DNA of 64,000 nucleotides, from NCBI GenBank assembly GCA_036852015.1, contig JAANDG010000597.1, positions 1-64,000 of the forward strand, written 5' to 3'. Source of the stretch: Pelodera strongyloides (Eukaryota > Nematoda > Chromadorea > Rhabditida > Rhabditidae). Shown here one piece after another: positions 1 to 9,731 of the stretch. Each line of letters starts with the position of its first letter. Positions within the stretch are counted from its first letter, which is position 1. The notes under the pieces were generated by a model that searched no databases, had not been told where the DNA came from, and saw only the letters and a program-made list of their open reading frames with translations. A program made the position numbers and the translations under genes.

Positions 1-57
1 CCATTACCCATTCCGTTACATAATAGTCTACATAAATTAGAGCACAACTAAATTTTC

Positions 58-185
58 GATGTGATGTATAACAGCCGGTTTTGAAACTTATGTTGACAAT
101 ACAGTATCATGTCATTTACATATAAATATAACATGGTATGTAGCTGTCCAATATGTTTCAAAAACCGGCCGTTATTTCGCTTTAA
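58..185. mobile_element. CCGGCCGG-type MITE, left end degenerate
   Basis: Short palindromic element. The right end reads TTTCAAAAACCGGCCG, then TTATTTCGCTTTAA, with TTAA at 182-185. The left arm (ACAGCCGGTTTTGAAAC) is its inverted partner, but the outermost bases have decayed. Same family as the copies at 7627, 30305, 32727, 33971, 42637 and 58280. Confidence 0.6.
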
Positions 186-721
186 CTGTCTTTTTCCCTC
201 AGTCTCTGTACCTTGACAGCTAATAAATATCAGTTTTTGCAACTTTTTTTGTTTAACACCTAGTCATAGATCTTTACTCTATCTTACACAACACAGTTCA
301 AGTGTAATAATATAGCCAACCCCCCCCCCCCCCCAAAAAAAAAACACTGTCCTAGGCCTAAAGGTTTCTTATCTCAGAGGTGTGACCGGGCTAACACTCC
401 TAGAGTTTCACTGTATACTATACATATTCATGCATATTATGTTACACCCATAGTATGTATAGTAAGTACCTAAGCAGCCTATGCTTAGGCACACCGATAG
501 TTTTCTATGGCTCTGCAAGAACGCAATGTACTTGAGCAGTTTTATTATCTTCATTATAGTACTTATTTTTAATATTTATTTAATTAGTTTTGTTCTTACT
601 CTCTCTAGTACTAGGTACTAGGGTTAGTTAGCTTGCCTATGCCTATGGTTACTGTTAAAAAATACGGTGTGCTGAACGGTGTATCCTCTTGCATTATTGT
701 AGAGAATCTGAGAATCTGTAG

Positions 722-855
722 ACGTATGCACGAACACCGGGAGACTTCCCTAGTGGTAGGATTTGTCTCTGCGTGCCGCTGATTCGCATGATCTCTCTCT
801 TTCTCTCACCTCCCACTGGGCGTCTGGGAGCTGCTTCCCAGCATTCGTGCATACG
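722..855. repeat. Inverted-repeat element (ACGTATGCACGAA ends)
   Basis: The left arm ACGTATGCACGAACACCGGGAG is mirrored by an arm ending TTCGTGCATACGT, with a CT-rich centre. This looks like a small MITE or foldback element. I could not identify its family or a clear target duplication. Confidence 0.5.
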
Positions 856-1764
856 TTAATTTACAGTATATAATATCACGTAGGTTCTCTCAGTATTTCT
901 CTGTATGCATAGTTCCTCCTCATTGTCTGTACCGCAGGTTTATATTGCAATTGCCTTCGGCTAATTAATTCTGCTGTTCTGGCGGTATGCCTATTTACTG
1001 TAAGCGACGGTCTCCTCAAGGCCTCAATTGGACTTCACGGTTAAAAGTGAGTGCAGGGGATAAGCAATTAGGCAATTAGTTAATTACATATATTGAAAAA
1101 GTTGGTGTTCTACCGTCGTGAAAACGGTGGTGCGCAAAGTATTTAGCATATTTGGCAGAGTGGTTGCGTGAAAATTGCACAGCTAGAATCACCGTTGACA
1201 TTGTAGACAGTTGTCCCCTCAGGCTCCCTCTTTTACATATTTGTTTTCATCGAAATTGTTTATAATTGGTTCTCTTCTAAACTACGTAGGTTATCGACAG
1301 TATTATAAATCCAACGACTTCCTACAGGATCCTATAACCTTTTTTGACAAAAGAGGAGGGAGTAGCAGAGAAACAGAGATTAAGAGAGAGAGAGAATCAG
1401 AGAAAGAGAGACAAAGACACAGAGATAATAGCCGGTTACAATCTCAAAATTAAATCTTTCCTCCTTCTTCTGAAATAATTTGATGACTTTTTCAGTCGTC
1501 AATCTTTTCGTTGAGACGCGGCCGACGGAAAGAGAAAAAGAACAAGGAACCACACGCAGGTGAGGCCAGAGTTACAGAGTGGCAGATCTTTTGAGGATTA
1601 GAGACGCAGAATCATTGCTGGACGCGCAGAATCTCAGGATTTTTTTTTAATTAATGGCTTTTTTGACGAAGAATAAAAAATGATAATGGCGGAGCCGCTT
1701 TGAAATGTCAGGATTGTTAGACCTGATGGTTGCGTGACGACTGTATTCACTTTTTTAAACTTCT

Positions 1765-1770
<6 letters not shown>

Positions 1771-1801
<31 letters not shown>

Positions 1802-1834
1802 CCGTCGATTTTCCTTTTAGTTCTCGTTCGTAAT

Positions 1835-1869
<35 letters not shown>
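1771..1869. repeat. CT microsatellites
   Basis: Two runs of CT dinucleotides separated by about 40 bases of unique sequence. Simple repeat with no coding content. Confidence 0.85.
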
Positions 1870-1871
<2 letters not shown>

Positions 1872-2214
1872 GCCTCTCTCTCTACATCCTCTCTCCTTCT
1901 TAATTCCTTACAAGTGAAATCATGTAGTCGTGGGAAAACGGACCTCCTATGTCGTGCGTGTTCTTCGATCATTACGTGTTCGAATTCAGTTCAACCCCCA
2001 AGATCCTAATTTGAAAGGCCGACGATGTGGTAGTTCCCTAAATGACGCTCTCTTTTCTTACTGTATACCATATTACTCATACGCATTTGTTTGCTCATAA
2101 AGAATAATGTACTGATCCACATTTGAATAGAAGAGCAAGAACTTATTGTGTGTACGATTTTAGTTCTTTTCAAAATGTATGCACACCACAGAAATATTAG
2201 TCTAACATTTTTTG

Positions 2215-2392
2215 TTACAGCGAAATACTGGCCGGTTTTTGAAACACATCGAGTACAGATGCAATATCATGCAGCTTATGAACATAAATTAGAATAACAA
2301 ATCGAGCTAAATTCGAGCAACCAATATAGTCACTATAAGTTTCATGCCTCAACACACCGTTGGACAATCAAAAACCGCGGCTCATTGTTTTA
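2215..2392. mobile_element. CCGGCCGG-type MITE, degenerate right arm
   Basis: The left end AGCGAAATACTGGCCGG followed by TTTTTGAAACACATCGAG is clear. The inner AATCGAGCTAAATTCGAG segment typical of this family is also present. The right arm (CAATCAAAAACCGCGGC) is diverged. Confidence 0.55.
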
Positions 2393-3132
2393 CAATTCAA
2401 TTTTTTTTAAATCTCATCTGCCGACGTCATGGCGTCATAACCATTCTGCGCCGCTACCGAACCCGTTCACCATGTGCACTCCATTAGTAGTTAGGGCAGT
2501 GTCGCAGTAGTGGAAGCTAATGGTCGCTAATGGCCCTAATGGCCCTAACGACCGGTGTTCGGGGGCCATGTCCTTTGTTTCAGAACTCTTCTAACCCTTC
2601 CCGGGGTCTCAATCCCCTTTTTTCTGTATCATTTTCGCCCTAACCTATGTCTCTGACCGACAGAGTGTGTCTGCTCTCTCCTACTTCCCCGTTGTCTCTA
2701 GGTCTTCATTTCCGCTAAGCAATGCCCATAGTTGGTGCACACAAAGCACCTAAATGAGCTCCCATTTTTCAGATAATATTACTTTGTTACTTTTCCTATT
2801 TCTTGGGTATTTTGGGATACTGTACTTATTGATCGATGAGCTCACTCCATCTGTAATTCCTGAGCTACCGTGTATAACTGCCATTAATTAGAGAACAAAC
2901 AAACAAGGAATCTAGAACTAAAACTAAGCTAGGTCTGCGAAGGCCTAGTGAACCCGCGCTGTTCTACCGAAGTATTTCCAGCCAGTACCCCGGAGACGCA
3001 TAGTTATTTCCTTTTTACTCTTTACACACTGCAGCCTACGATCATCAATGAAGCCAGTTATCTTTATCGATAATCAATCAATAATAAACAAATCAATCGA
3101 TATTTTCAGATCATTCAGATCATCAGGACTCA

Positions 3133-3218
3133 ATGCCCCGGCAGACAAATGACCTGACCCAGTCTTGGCATCCGTCCAACGGAAATGCTCAAGTCAAAAA
3201 CCTGCTTCATTTTCTCAG
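3133..3218 (+). CDS. Candidate 5' coding exon, possibly of the kinase gene
   Basis: An ATG follows a run of possible acceptor AGs (TTTTCAG at about 3104-3110). The frame stays open for 28 codons to a GT donor at 3219. It ends in phase 2, whereas the first clear kinase exon at 4340 starts in phase 0. The two therefore cannot be joined directly, and I found no bridging exon. It could be an unlinked ORF; no domain is visible. Confidence 0.2.
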
Positions 3219-3278
3219 GTACATATCATATTGTATGTATATGTATCAAGCTCTTAAAATGACTGCCTATGGTGAGGG

Positions 3279-3354
3279 GCTGAGCTTACAGTACCTCTAC
3301 CTACAGACATTGAGTAACCTCCATGTCTGTAGGTAGAGGTAATGTAAGCTCAGC
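3279..3354. repeat. Long hairpin
   Basis: GCTGAGCTTACAGTACCTC near 3279 is mirrored by GAGGTAATGTAAGCTCAGC ending at 3354. The arms are about 32 bp with one or two mismatches around a loop of about 12 bases. It overlaps the open frame that starts at 3133. Confidence 0.75.
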
Positions 3355-4339
3355 TACAGTACCGCAGTGACAAAGTTACGTGTAAGGTTCACGTAACGTC
3401 ATACATAGGCTAGTCGAAGAATTCATCGATCGTGTAGTACCCAAAATTGTAGAGATCGAATCTCAGATAATTACAAAAACAACCGAATACCATATCCCAT
3501 CATTTTTAGAGACACACATGATTTAAGATTGTACTTAGTTCGCTTTAATAAAATGATATGTATATATTTATAATTTAGGCCGTCCCGCTCTCGTTCGATA
3601 AACAATAACAATGAGATTATCTCCACACGCACTAGCACGACGTGCTCGACGAGTAGCACGGTAAATATTATAATTCGTAATTTATTATGTAGTTTCGATA
3701 GGCCTTTTTTTCCTTTTAGTGGTGCACTGTATAATCTATTATTCAATAAATTTAATTATTTAATTATTTTTAGTATATATTTTCCTACTTCAGATACCAG
3801 ACTTTACGCATTTGCGACGGAGGAGACCGCGGTCAGCGCACTACGACCCAAATACGTTAATACTGCCAACGCAGGTTCGTATTGATTACCGACAGATTTC
3901 TTGAAGCAGATATTCCACGGAGTTCTGGGAAGCACATTGTGGACGTTGAAAAGGGCGGGATTCGGCCAAAAATTTGAGCAAAAAAGGTGAAACTACGTCT
4001 CGCTGCGCACATCGCCCAGCATTCGCATCGCCAGGCTCTCGCCAGATTCTTGTGGGTGCAATGAGCCACCCGCCCTTTTCTCTGATTTTGCATAAGTTTT
4101 CGCATTTTTGTATAGTCAGCACTTCTAGCGTTCCAGTGTTTCGCCGCGACTTTATTTGCGCACCAGGGTTTCGCCGCAAACCACAAGGTTTTGGTCAGAA
4201 GAGGCCTAGGTCTGATCAAGATAATACTTTACATAGACCCATGCCACAAAAGCTTAGGCCTAGGCCTAAAGGCTTCGCCAGTCTCCGTGGTCAAACAAGA
4301 ACCGTCAAATTAAGTAGATTTCATAACGTTATATTTTAG

Positions 4340-7300
4340 GATGTTCCACAGCAGGACGTCAACGAGCTCTACAATCGTCTGGAAAAACTAGGCGAGGGAA
4401 GCTACGCGACCGTGTACAAATGCGAATCAAAGTGGGGGGTTTTGCTTTATTATCAGACTACATACTACATACCAGACTACATACTACATACTACATGTTT
4501 CTGTTACTAAATTTTGAAACATCTTTCTAGATTGGACGGGTCAATTGTCGCGATGAAGGAGATAAAACTGCAATTTCAAGAAGGACTCCCATTTACAGCG
4601 ATTAGAGAGGTAAAAACACGCCTGCTAAAAAAGTATCTTCCCCAAACAAAATGCGCGCCCTCGGGCATTTTTTGCAACTTTTTAATTTTAATTTAGTGTA
4701 CTGGATATTCACGAATGATGGATGCTCTCTGACGGTCTCAAACACTTTATTAGTTTTACCATAAATCTGTGATATCAAGCGGTATAACCGCCGGTTTTTT
4801 AATACGTAGTCCTAGACACTGTATTTCCAGTCTAACTATGTTCATTTGCATGCATTACATAGGAATACAGCCTCAAAACTACGTTTCAAAAACAAGCTGT
4901 TATACCTTTGTGATCCAGGCATCTCTGCTGAAGACCCTTCGACATGCCAACATTGTCTCCTTGCACGATATTTTTCACCAGCAATCACAATTGACATTTG
5001 TCTTCGAATATATGGTGAGGTTTTGCATATTAAACCAGCATAATTAGCTTTATATTTTGATTGGACAATTAATTATGAACAAGAATGAAAAAGACGACCG
5101 GTAAGTTACATCTTTAACAAATGCCCATTGATAGAAATTAGAAGATAACCGTGCGCAATTAAAAATTTCGCTAATTAATAATTATCATAACATACTTCAG
5201 AAAATGGATCTCAGCAAGTACTTAGAGGTGTATCCCGAAGGTGTGGACCCGTTCCAAATAAAATTGTTGATGTTTCAACTATTGAGAGGATTGGCATTCT
5301 GCCACGAGCGGAAGATATTACATAGGTGAGTTCTCGCACGCGCGGCTTCCACGCCGCGCACCACAGAAAAGTGTGCCAAATGTGCGTCATGTTGTTTTTT
5401 ACTTCTTAAGTGCGCACAGCAACCGCGGAGTTTTATTTATCGGCGAAAACTGGCACTTGCCTAAATCAAGGGAAGGTTACTTTTCTTCTAAACATTTTAA
5501 TTTCAGAGATTTGAAACCACAAAATCTCTATTGAATGAAAGGGGAGAGTTAAAATTGGCGGATTTTGGACTTGCACGAGCGAAAAGTGTGCCGAGCAGGA
5601 CGTACTCACATGAGGTAACTATGTTTGTATATTGTACTGAAAATATCTGAAATATGCTATTTTGCTCTGCGACACTGCGCATCACACTCAAAATACCAAC
5701 GAGAGACCTATTCTAACGGCAAGCGGACACTAAGTAACTTAAACATTTGAACTTGTATATAGAAGCTCTAGTATCTCTAGGTTCTAGTGACTAACATACC
5801 TAGCTTCACTGAGTGCTTATTTACAACAAATTCAGGTGGTAACATTATGGTACCGGCCGCCCGATGTCCTCCTTGGAAGTACAGACTATTCGACGTCGTT
5901 GGATATGTGGTTAGTTTTGATGTTTACGATTGATTAGACTGATCTTTTTCTTTTAGAAATACCAAAGGCGAAAACAGCGTTATTTGCGAAAATATCCTCT
6001 GTTTGTTTTACTGTCCGCGCATTGTGATTACTGATCGTAAAGCACATTCGGTATATCAACCGAACACCAACGTTTCAAGTTTCTACACCATTGTTAAGAA
6101 TTGAACACAAAAGTGTGCCTACCCCGGACAGGCGCTTCTAACAGAGGCCGTATTCACCAACAAGCAGGGAGCCCTCTCTGGCCTCCCCAAGGAGCTAAAG
6201 AGGAGAGCGAGGGCAGAAGAGATTCAGAGCGCTCGTGAGCCTAGGGAGGGCTCCCTGTATGTTCGTGAATACGGTCTCTGAACGTTATTTCAGGGGTGTT
6301 GGTTGTATAATGGGTGAATTATGCACTGGCCGAGCTTTGTTCCCGGGTACAAAAGACGTGGTCGATCAATTACAGAAGATATTCGCCATTCGAGGCACAC
6401 CGGAACCAAGGACATGGCCTCAGGTTAGATATGATGGAGGCTGTGTTACCTTCATACGATCTCTTCACAGTTGACATTGACTCGTCATCAAGCTCTCGTT
6501 TCATTGGCGTTTCTAAAGAGTTCAGACTCCAAGAAATAGCGCATGATTCTCCGCAACTGCCTATGCGGTTCTTTGCGAACTTCAGATAAAATTCTATCTG
6601 AGAATTGGTAAATTCAGCAATTGCCCTATATAAATACTTTATCACCTCTTTCACTGCTTCTGCATGTATATCTATCAGTAGCATGGCTCTCTCTCTCTCT
6701 CTCTCTGCGCTCGCTACAACTGGCGCCAAAGTTGCGCACTCACAGCGCCGCGCGCTCAAAAGCCTGCGATTTTTTGACCAAGTGTGAATATGTACTATTT
6801 AAGGTGCTCCGTTTGGCGCTCTTCAATCAGACCCTCTTCCCTCCTTCAAAGGAGATTCCCTGGTTGGAAGTACATAAAGGATTCGCAAAACTCGCTCACG
6901 GAATGGACCTGCTCACCAAGTTATTGCAAGTAAGAAGTATCGTCAGGCTTCTTCGTTAGGGTGTCTCGGTGGGCGCGAGAGCTGTGCGACTTTAGGTGGC
7001 GCACCTGTAGCGCATATGCGGCGCATCTGCCGTGCTCCTTGCAAAGGAAGAATTGCGTAGTATTTACCCCGACCGGCTGTGGAATCTGTCATATGACATA
7101 CATTTTTGAATGTAGTTTAAAATCTTATGCAATGTCAGGTAGCTGTTTAGCGTGCAACATCTCTTTAAATATGCAACACCTCTTTAAATATCCACGTGCA
7201 ACACCTCTTTTAATACCCTATTTTCAGCTCAAACCATCGGACCGTCTCTCTGCGTCTCTCGCAATGCTCCACCCCTTCTTCTCTGCACTCCCTTCAGAAG

Positions 7301-7365
7301 TACATATCCTTTCACCAGAAGAAAGCATATTCATCTTACCGCAATTACAAGGCCTTAGGCGGTGA
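4340..7365 (+). CDS. CDK14: PFTAIRE-type cyclin-dependent kinase (CDK14-like), with a frameshift
   Basis: Serine/threonine kinase of the CDK14/15 (Eip63E) group; family members bind cyclin Y at the membrane and act in Wnt/LRP6 signalling. Exons: 4340-4431, 4531-4609, 4919-5014, 5201-5325, 5507-5614, 5836-5909, 6294-6423, 6804-6929, 7228-7365. All junctions are in phase. Visible in order: glycine loop GEGSYATVY, catalytic lysine in VAMKEI, the helix PFTAIRE, HRDLKPQN, DFGLARA, then [15 protein letters not shown]. The C-terminal [10 protein letters not shown] matches the end of the family's kinase domain. The kinase part is about 322 residues and nearly complete; the N-terminal extension upstream of 4340 was not found. 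Oddity: in exon 5 the bases after HRDLKPQNL lack one nucleotide (near 5526-5530), so translation stops at once. Before and after this point the reading frame is well conserved. This is either an assembly error or a recent inactivation. Confidence 0.88.
4776..4910. mobile_element. MITE related to the CCGGCCGG family
   Basis: Inverted arms AGCGGTATAACCGCCGGTTT and ACGTTTCAAAAACAAGCTGTTATACC lie in kinase intron 2. The ends are diverged from the TTAA consensus. Confidence 0.45.
6143..6281. mobile_element. MITE with GAGGCCGTATTCACCA ends
   Basis: The arm CAGAGGCCGTATTCACCAAC is mirrored by GTTCGTGAATACGGTCTCTG. The inner arms contain GGGAGCCCTC and GAGGGCTCCC. The element ends just upstream of kinase exon 7. 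Related copies are at 14557-14701 (interrupted) and 20211-20351. Confidence 0.65.
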
Positions 7366-7626
7366 CCTAGATAATTATAGCAATTAAAGCATAGAGCTAA
7401 TCGGGACTTGGACAGCACGGGACCCACGTAGAGTTCACTGCTGATGATGGGTCTAACATTTTAGTACCAATTTGTCCCACCATTATTCATTCTAACTAAT
7501 TATTAATTAACTCAATTAATCCATCTAATTGTAAGTCTGACAAATACTATGCAAATGCCCGTACCGCAGGTCATCAGCATACTAGTTCTAGTCACAAACT
7601 TTGTCATAATCAGTTTTTGCACTCAA

Positions 7627-7789
7627 TTAAAGCGAAACCGGCCGGTTTTTGAAACACATCGCAACATTCAATGTATTGGTGACCATAATTAGAATAAAAA
7701 TCGAGCTAAATTCGAGCAAATCAACATAATTACCTAAGAATTCACCTATCCACGATGCGTTTCAAAAATCGGCCGGCATTTCGCTTTAA
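7627..7789. mobile_element. CCGGCCGG-type MITE, complete
   Basis: TTAA at each end (7627-7630 and 7786-7789). The arms are AGCGAAACCGGCCGG and CCGGCCGGCATTTCGCT. The centre is AT-rich with the family's AATCGAGCTAAATTCGAG motif. No coding capacity. Confidence 0.8.
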
Positions 7790-8215
7790 GTTTTTTTCAT
7801 AAACCGAGTGACCTCCTCGTTTCTGTGTACATATTCACGGTTCCAACTGAAAAACTTTAAAATCTTTAATCTTTGCAATTTCTTATTGCCATGTATGAAA
7901 AACGGGAATAAATACATAAGATCAAAAACATTTATATAATTCGTTCTAATTTTCTAAACAATTTGAAAAAATCGTGTTTTTTATTGCAAATGCAACTGCC
8001 GTCACAGATGTAAATTTCTACTAATTTTAATTTACAACTTTGGTTTGTGGTGACCGAATGAGACTTTACAAAATGACCAGAACTACCAAAAGAAGTACCA
8101 GAAGTAGAAGTAGCAGAAGAAGTTAGCGTACCAGAAGTGATAACTATGTGAAACTTGCAGAAACATTTCCACGTGTTATTCATGTATGAAAATATTATAC
8201 GAGTTTTGCTTTTAT

Positions 8216-8279
8216 AAATAATAAATAAATCTTTTACGCTACAAGAGCCCGCTCCTTTATCATTCAGGGGTGGTTCAAA
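8216..8279 (-). mobile_element. SINE tail fragment
   Basis: AATAAATAAATCTTTTACGC and the following CCTTTAT..TTCA match the 3' tail of the SINEs at 19745 and 57545 in the same orientation. The body and tRNA-like head are missing. Confidence 0.5.
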
Positions 8280-8328
8280 AAGCGTATGACTTTATCGCAA
8301 TGTTTCCAAGACTGACTTAGTCAATCAC

Positions 8329-8477
8329 TTATTGGTCGTCAGCTGTCCAGTAGCTGAATGACCCGTTGTGCGTTCCGATGACAACGTCTTCACTGAGAAC
8401 GTCGAAGACATCTAAGATCTCCCCATTGGGCAGGTTGGCCATACCGAGACAAACGGGTTGTGATCCGAGGGAAAAGC
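8329..8477 (-). pseudogene. Relic copy of the last exon of the F-box gene
   Basis: The reading frame FSLGSQPVCLG...VFDVLSEDVVIG...SYW, ending in a stop, parallels the terminal exon at 9732-9881 (FSLGSEPECIG...VFDVLNEDVIVG...TYW). An acceptor CCAG lies at its start. The copy is 149 nt against 150 nt in the other exon. Because of the missing base, splicing from the phase-0 donor at 10208 would read it out of frame. It is probably the end of a decayed tandem duplicate. An alternative last exon giving a different short tail cannot be excluded. Confidence 0.65.
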
Positions 8478-8737
8478 CTGGAATGTAAATAAATTGCACA
8501 TGTTTCGAAATAAGGAACACCGTCGGTGGCCGGTCGCCAAATGGTTTTCATAAAAAAAAACATTCGATGACCGGTACCAAGCACTTGGTGACCACATTTT
8601 GGGCATGTGATGACCAGCTGACGATAGTGTCGAGAAAACTTACACGTGTCACCGAACGGTTTGGAACACGAAGAAAGTCGACAAATGGGTGTTTCCTTGC
8701 TTCCTATATAATATAGTGAGAGGAGAGAGAGAGAGAA

Positions 8738-8905
8738 ACACGATCCATATTTTTCATGTGCCTGAACTGCAAAACACGATCCGTGTTTTTCATGTGCCTC
8801 ATCTGGCTAAACACGGTCCATGTTTTTCATGTGCCTGACCTGGCTAAACACGATCCATATTTTCATGTGCCTGACCATGCAAAACACGATCCATGTTTTT
8901 CTGCC
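8738..8905. repeat. Tandem repeat, about 38 bp, 4-5 copies
   Basis: The phrase AAACACGATCCATGTTTTTC plus ATGTGCCTGAC recurs with small changes in each copy. It is non-coding and lies 3' of the F-box gene. Confidence 0.75.
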
Positions 8906-9024
8906 TTTTTTTTTCAAGCCGAGGGAGTATAGCGCGGTGCAACCGAGCTAAAGCGAGGCGAGCTAAAGACGCGCACTTAGCCCTCATGGCTCCTAGGCAA
9001 CAATCTGGTCTATTGTGAAAAACT

Positions 9025-9094
9025 TGGCGTGGAGCAGATTCGAACCCGCGTCACTTGCATGGCTAGCAAGCACTCACCGGTTGAGCTACACGCA
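9025..9094 (-). mobile_element. tRNA-like sequence (SINE head), not a clear tRNA gene
   Basis: Read on the minus strand it has an A box (TAGCTCAACCGG), a five-pair anticodon stem CTTGC/GCAAG with a seven-base loop TAGCCAT, and a B box (GGTTCGAATC). Base 33 of the loop is A, not the nearly invariant U. Five acceptor pairs form. Flanking similarity to the copy at 23278 points to a SINE family and not a tRNA gene. Confidence 0.55.
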
Positions 9095-9450
9095 CACTTT
9101 TCCACGCAACCAATACTGATTGTCCCTAGCTCCGGGTTACACACAGAGGGGCGGGTTGCCTCATGCGGCGCATCTACCCGACTTACTGCGCGGATGTGCC
9201 GCCGTCTGGAAAACTTTTTAGTAGGGAGTATTCGTCCACATCAAACAATATAGTACATATATAAACCATTTGAAATGTATTTCTTTGGTCGAAATAAACC
9301 ATTTTTCTGATAACGGATACATTCAATAGTAGGTGTGAAATTTTCCGGATAATAATTTTTCGTGGTGCACAATGTAGTTATCAAAAGCACGTTTCGAAAA
9401 CTAGCCGTAACATCGCTTTAAACTATTCATTTACTAAACGAGCGTGGCCG

Positions 9451-9486
<36 letters not shown>

Positions 9487-9540
9487 GTATGTGTGTGTAT
9501 GTGTGTGTGTATGTGTGTATATGTGTGTGTGTGTTGTGTA

Positions 9541-9582
<42 letters not shown>

Positions 9583-9605
9583 GTATGTGTGTGTATGTGT
9601 GTGTA

Positions 9606-9643
<38 letters not shown>

Positions 9644-9656
9644 TGTGTGTGTGTTT
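9451..9656. repeat. GT microsatellite
   Basis: About 200 bases of GT dinucleotides with occasional AT interruptions. The open frames inside it are Cys-Val or Thr-His runs and are not genes. Confidence 0.95.
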
Positions 9657-9731
9657 GTTTTCTCTTGCTTCGTCACTTTATATGTGTTATATTTTACATT
9701 TTTTTATCGATTTAAATAAACAGATAATATA

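Larger units (their letters stand above)
1..3132. other. No gene recognised; repeats and low-complexity DNA
   Basis: I find no convincing coding exon here on either strand. The stretch holds a CCGGCCGG-type MITE at about 58-185, a C-run followed by an A-run near 320-345, an inverted-repeat element at 722-855, GA-rich sequence near 1370-1425, two CT microsatellites near 1770-1870 and a degenerate MITE near 2215-2392. It may contain the promoter or untranslated exons of the kinase gene downstream, but nothing in the sequence fixes that. Confidence 0.5.
7366..8328. other. Intergenic DNA 3' of the kinase gene
   Basis: Convergent gap between the kinase (+) and the F-box gene (-). It contains a MITE at 7627-7789, an AATAAA near 7909 that could serve the kinase, and a SINE tail at 8216-8279. 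I see no coding exon. Confidence 0.5.

Noticed and set aside
3857..4339. Three overlapping open frames of about 100-120 codons on both strands
   Set aside because: They are in conflict with each other, have no domain, and the plus-strand one ends at the acceptor of the first kinase exon.
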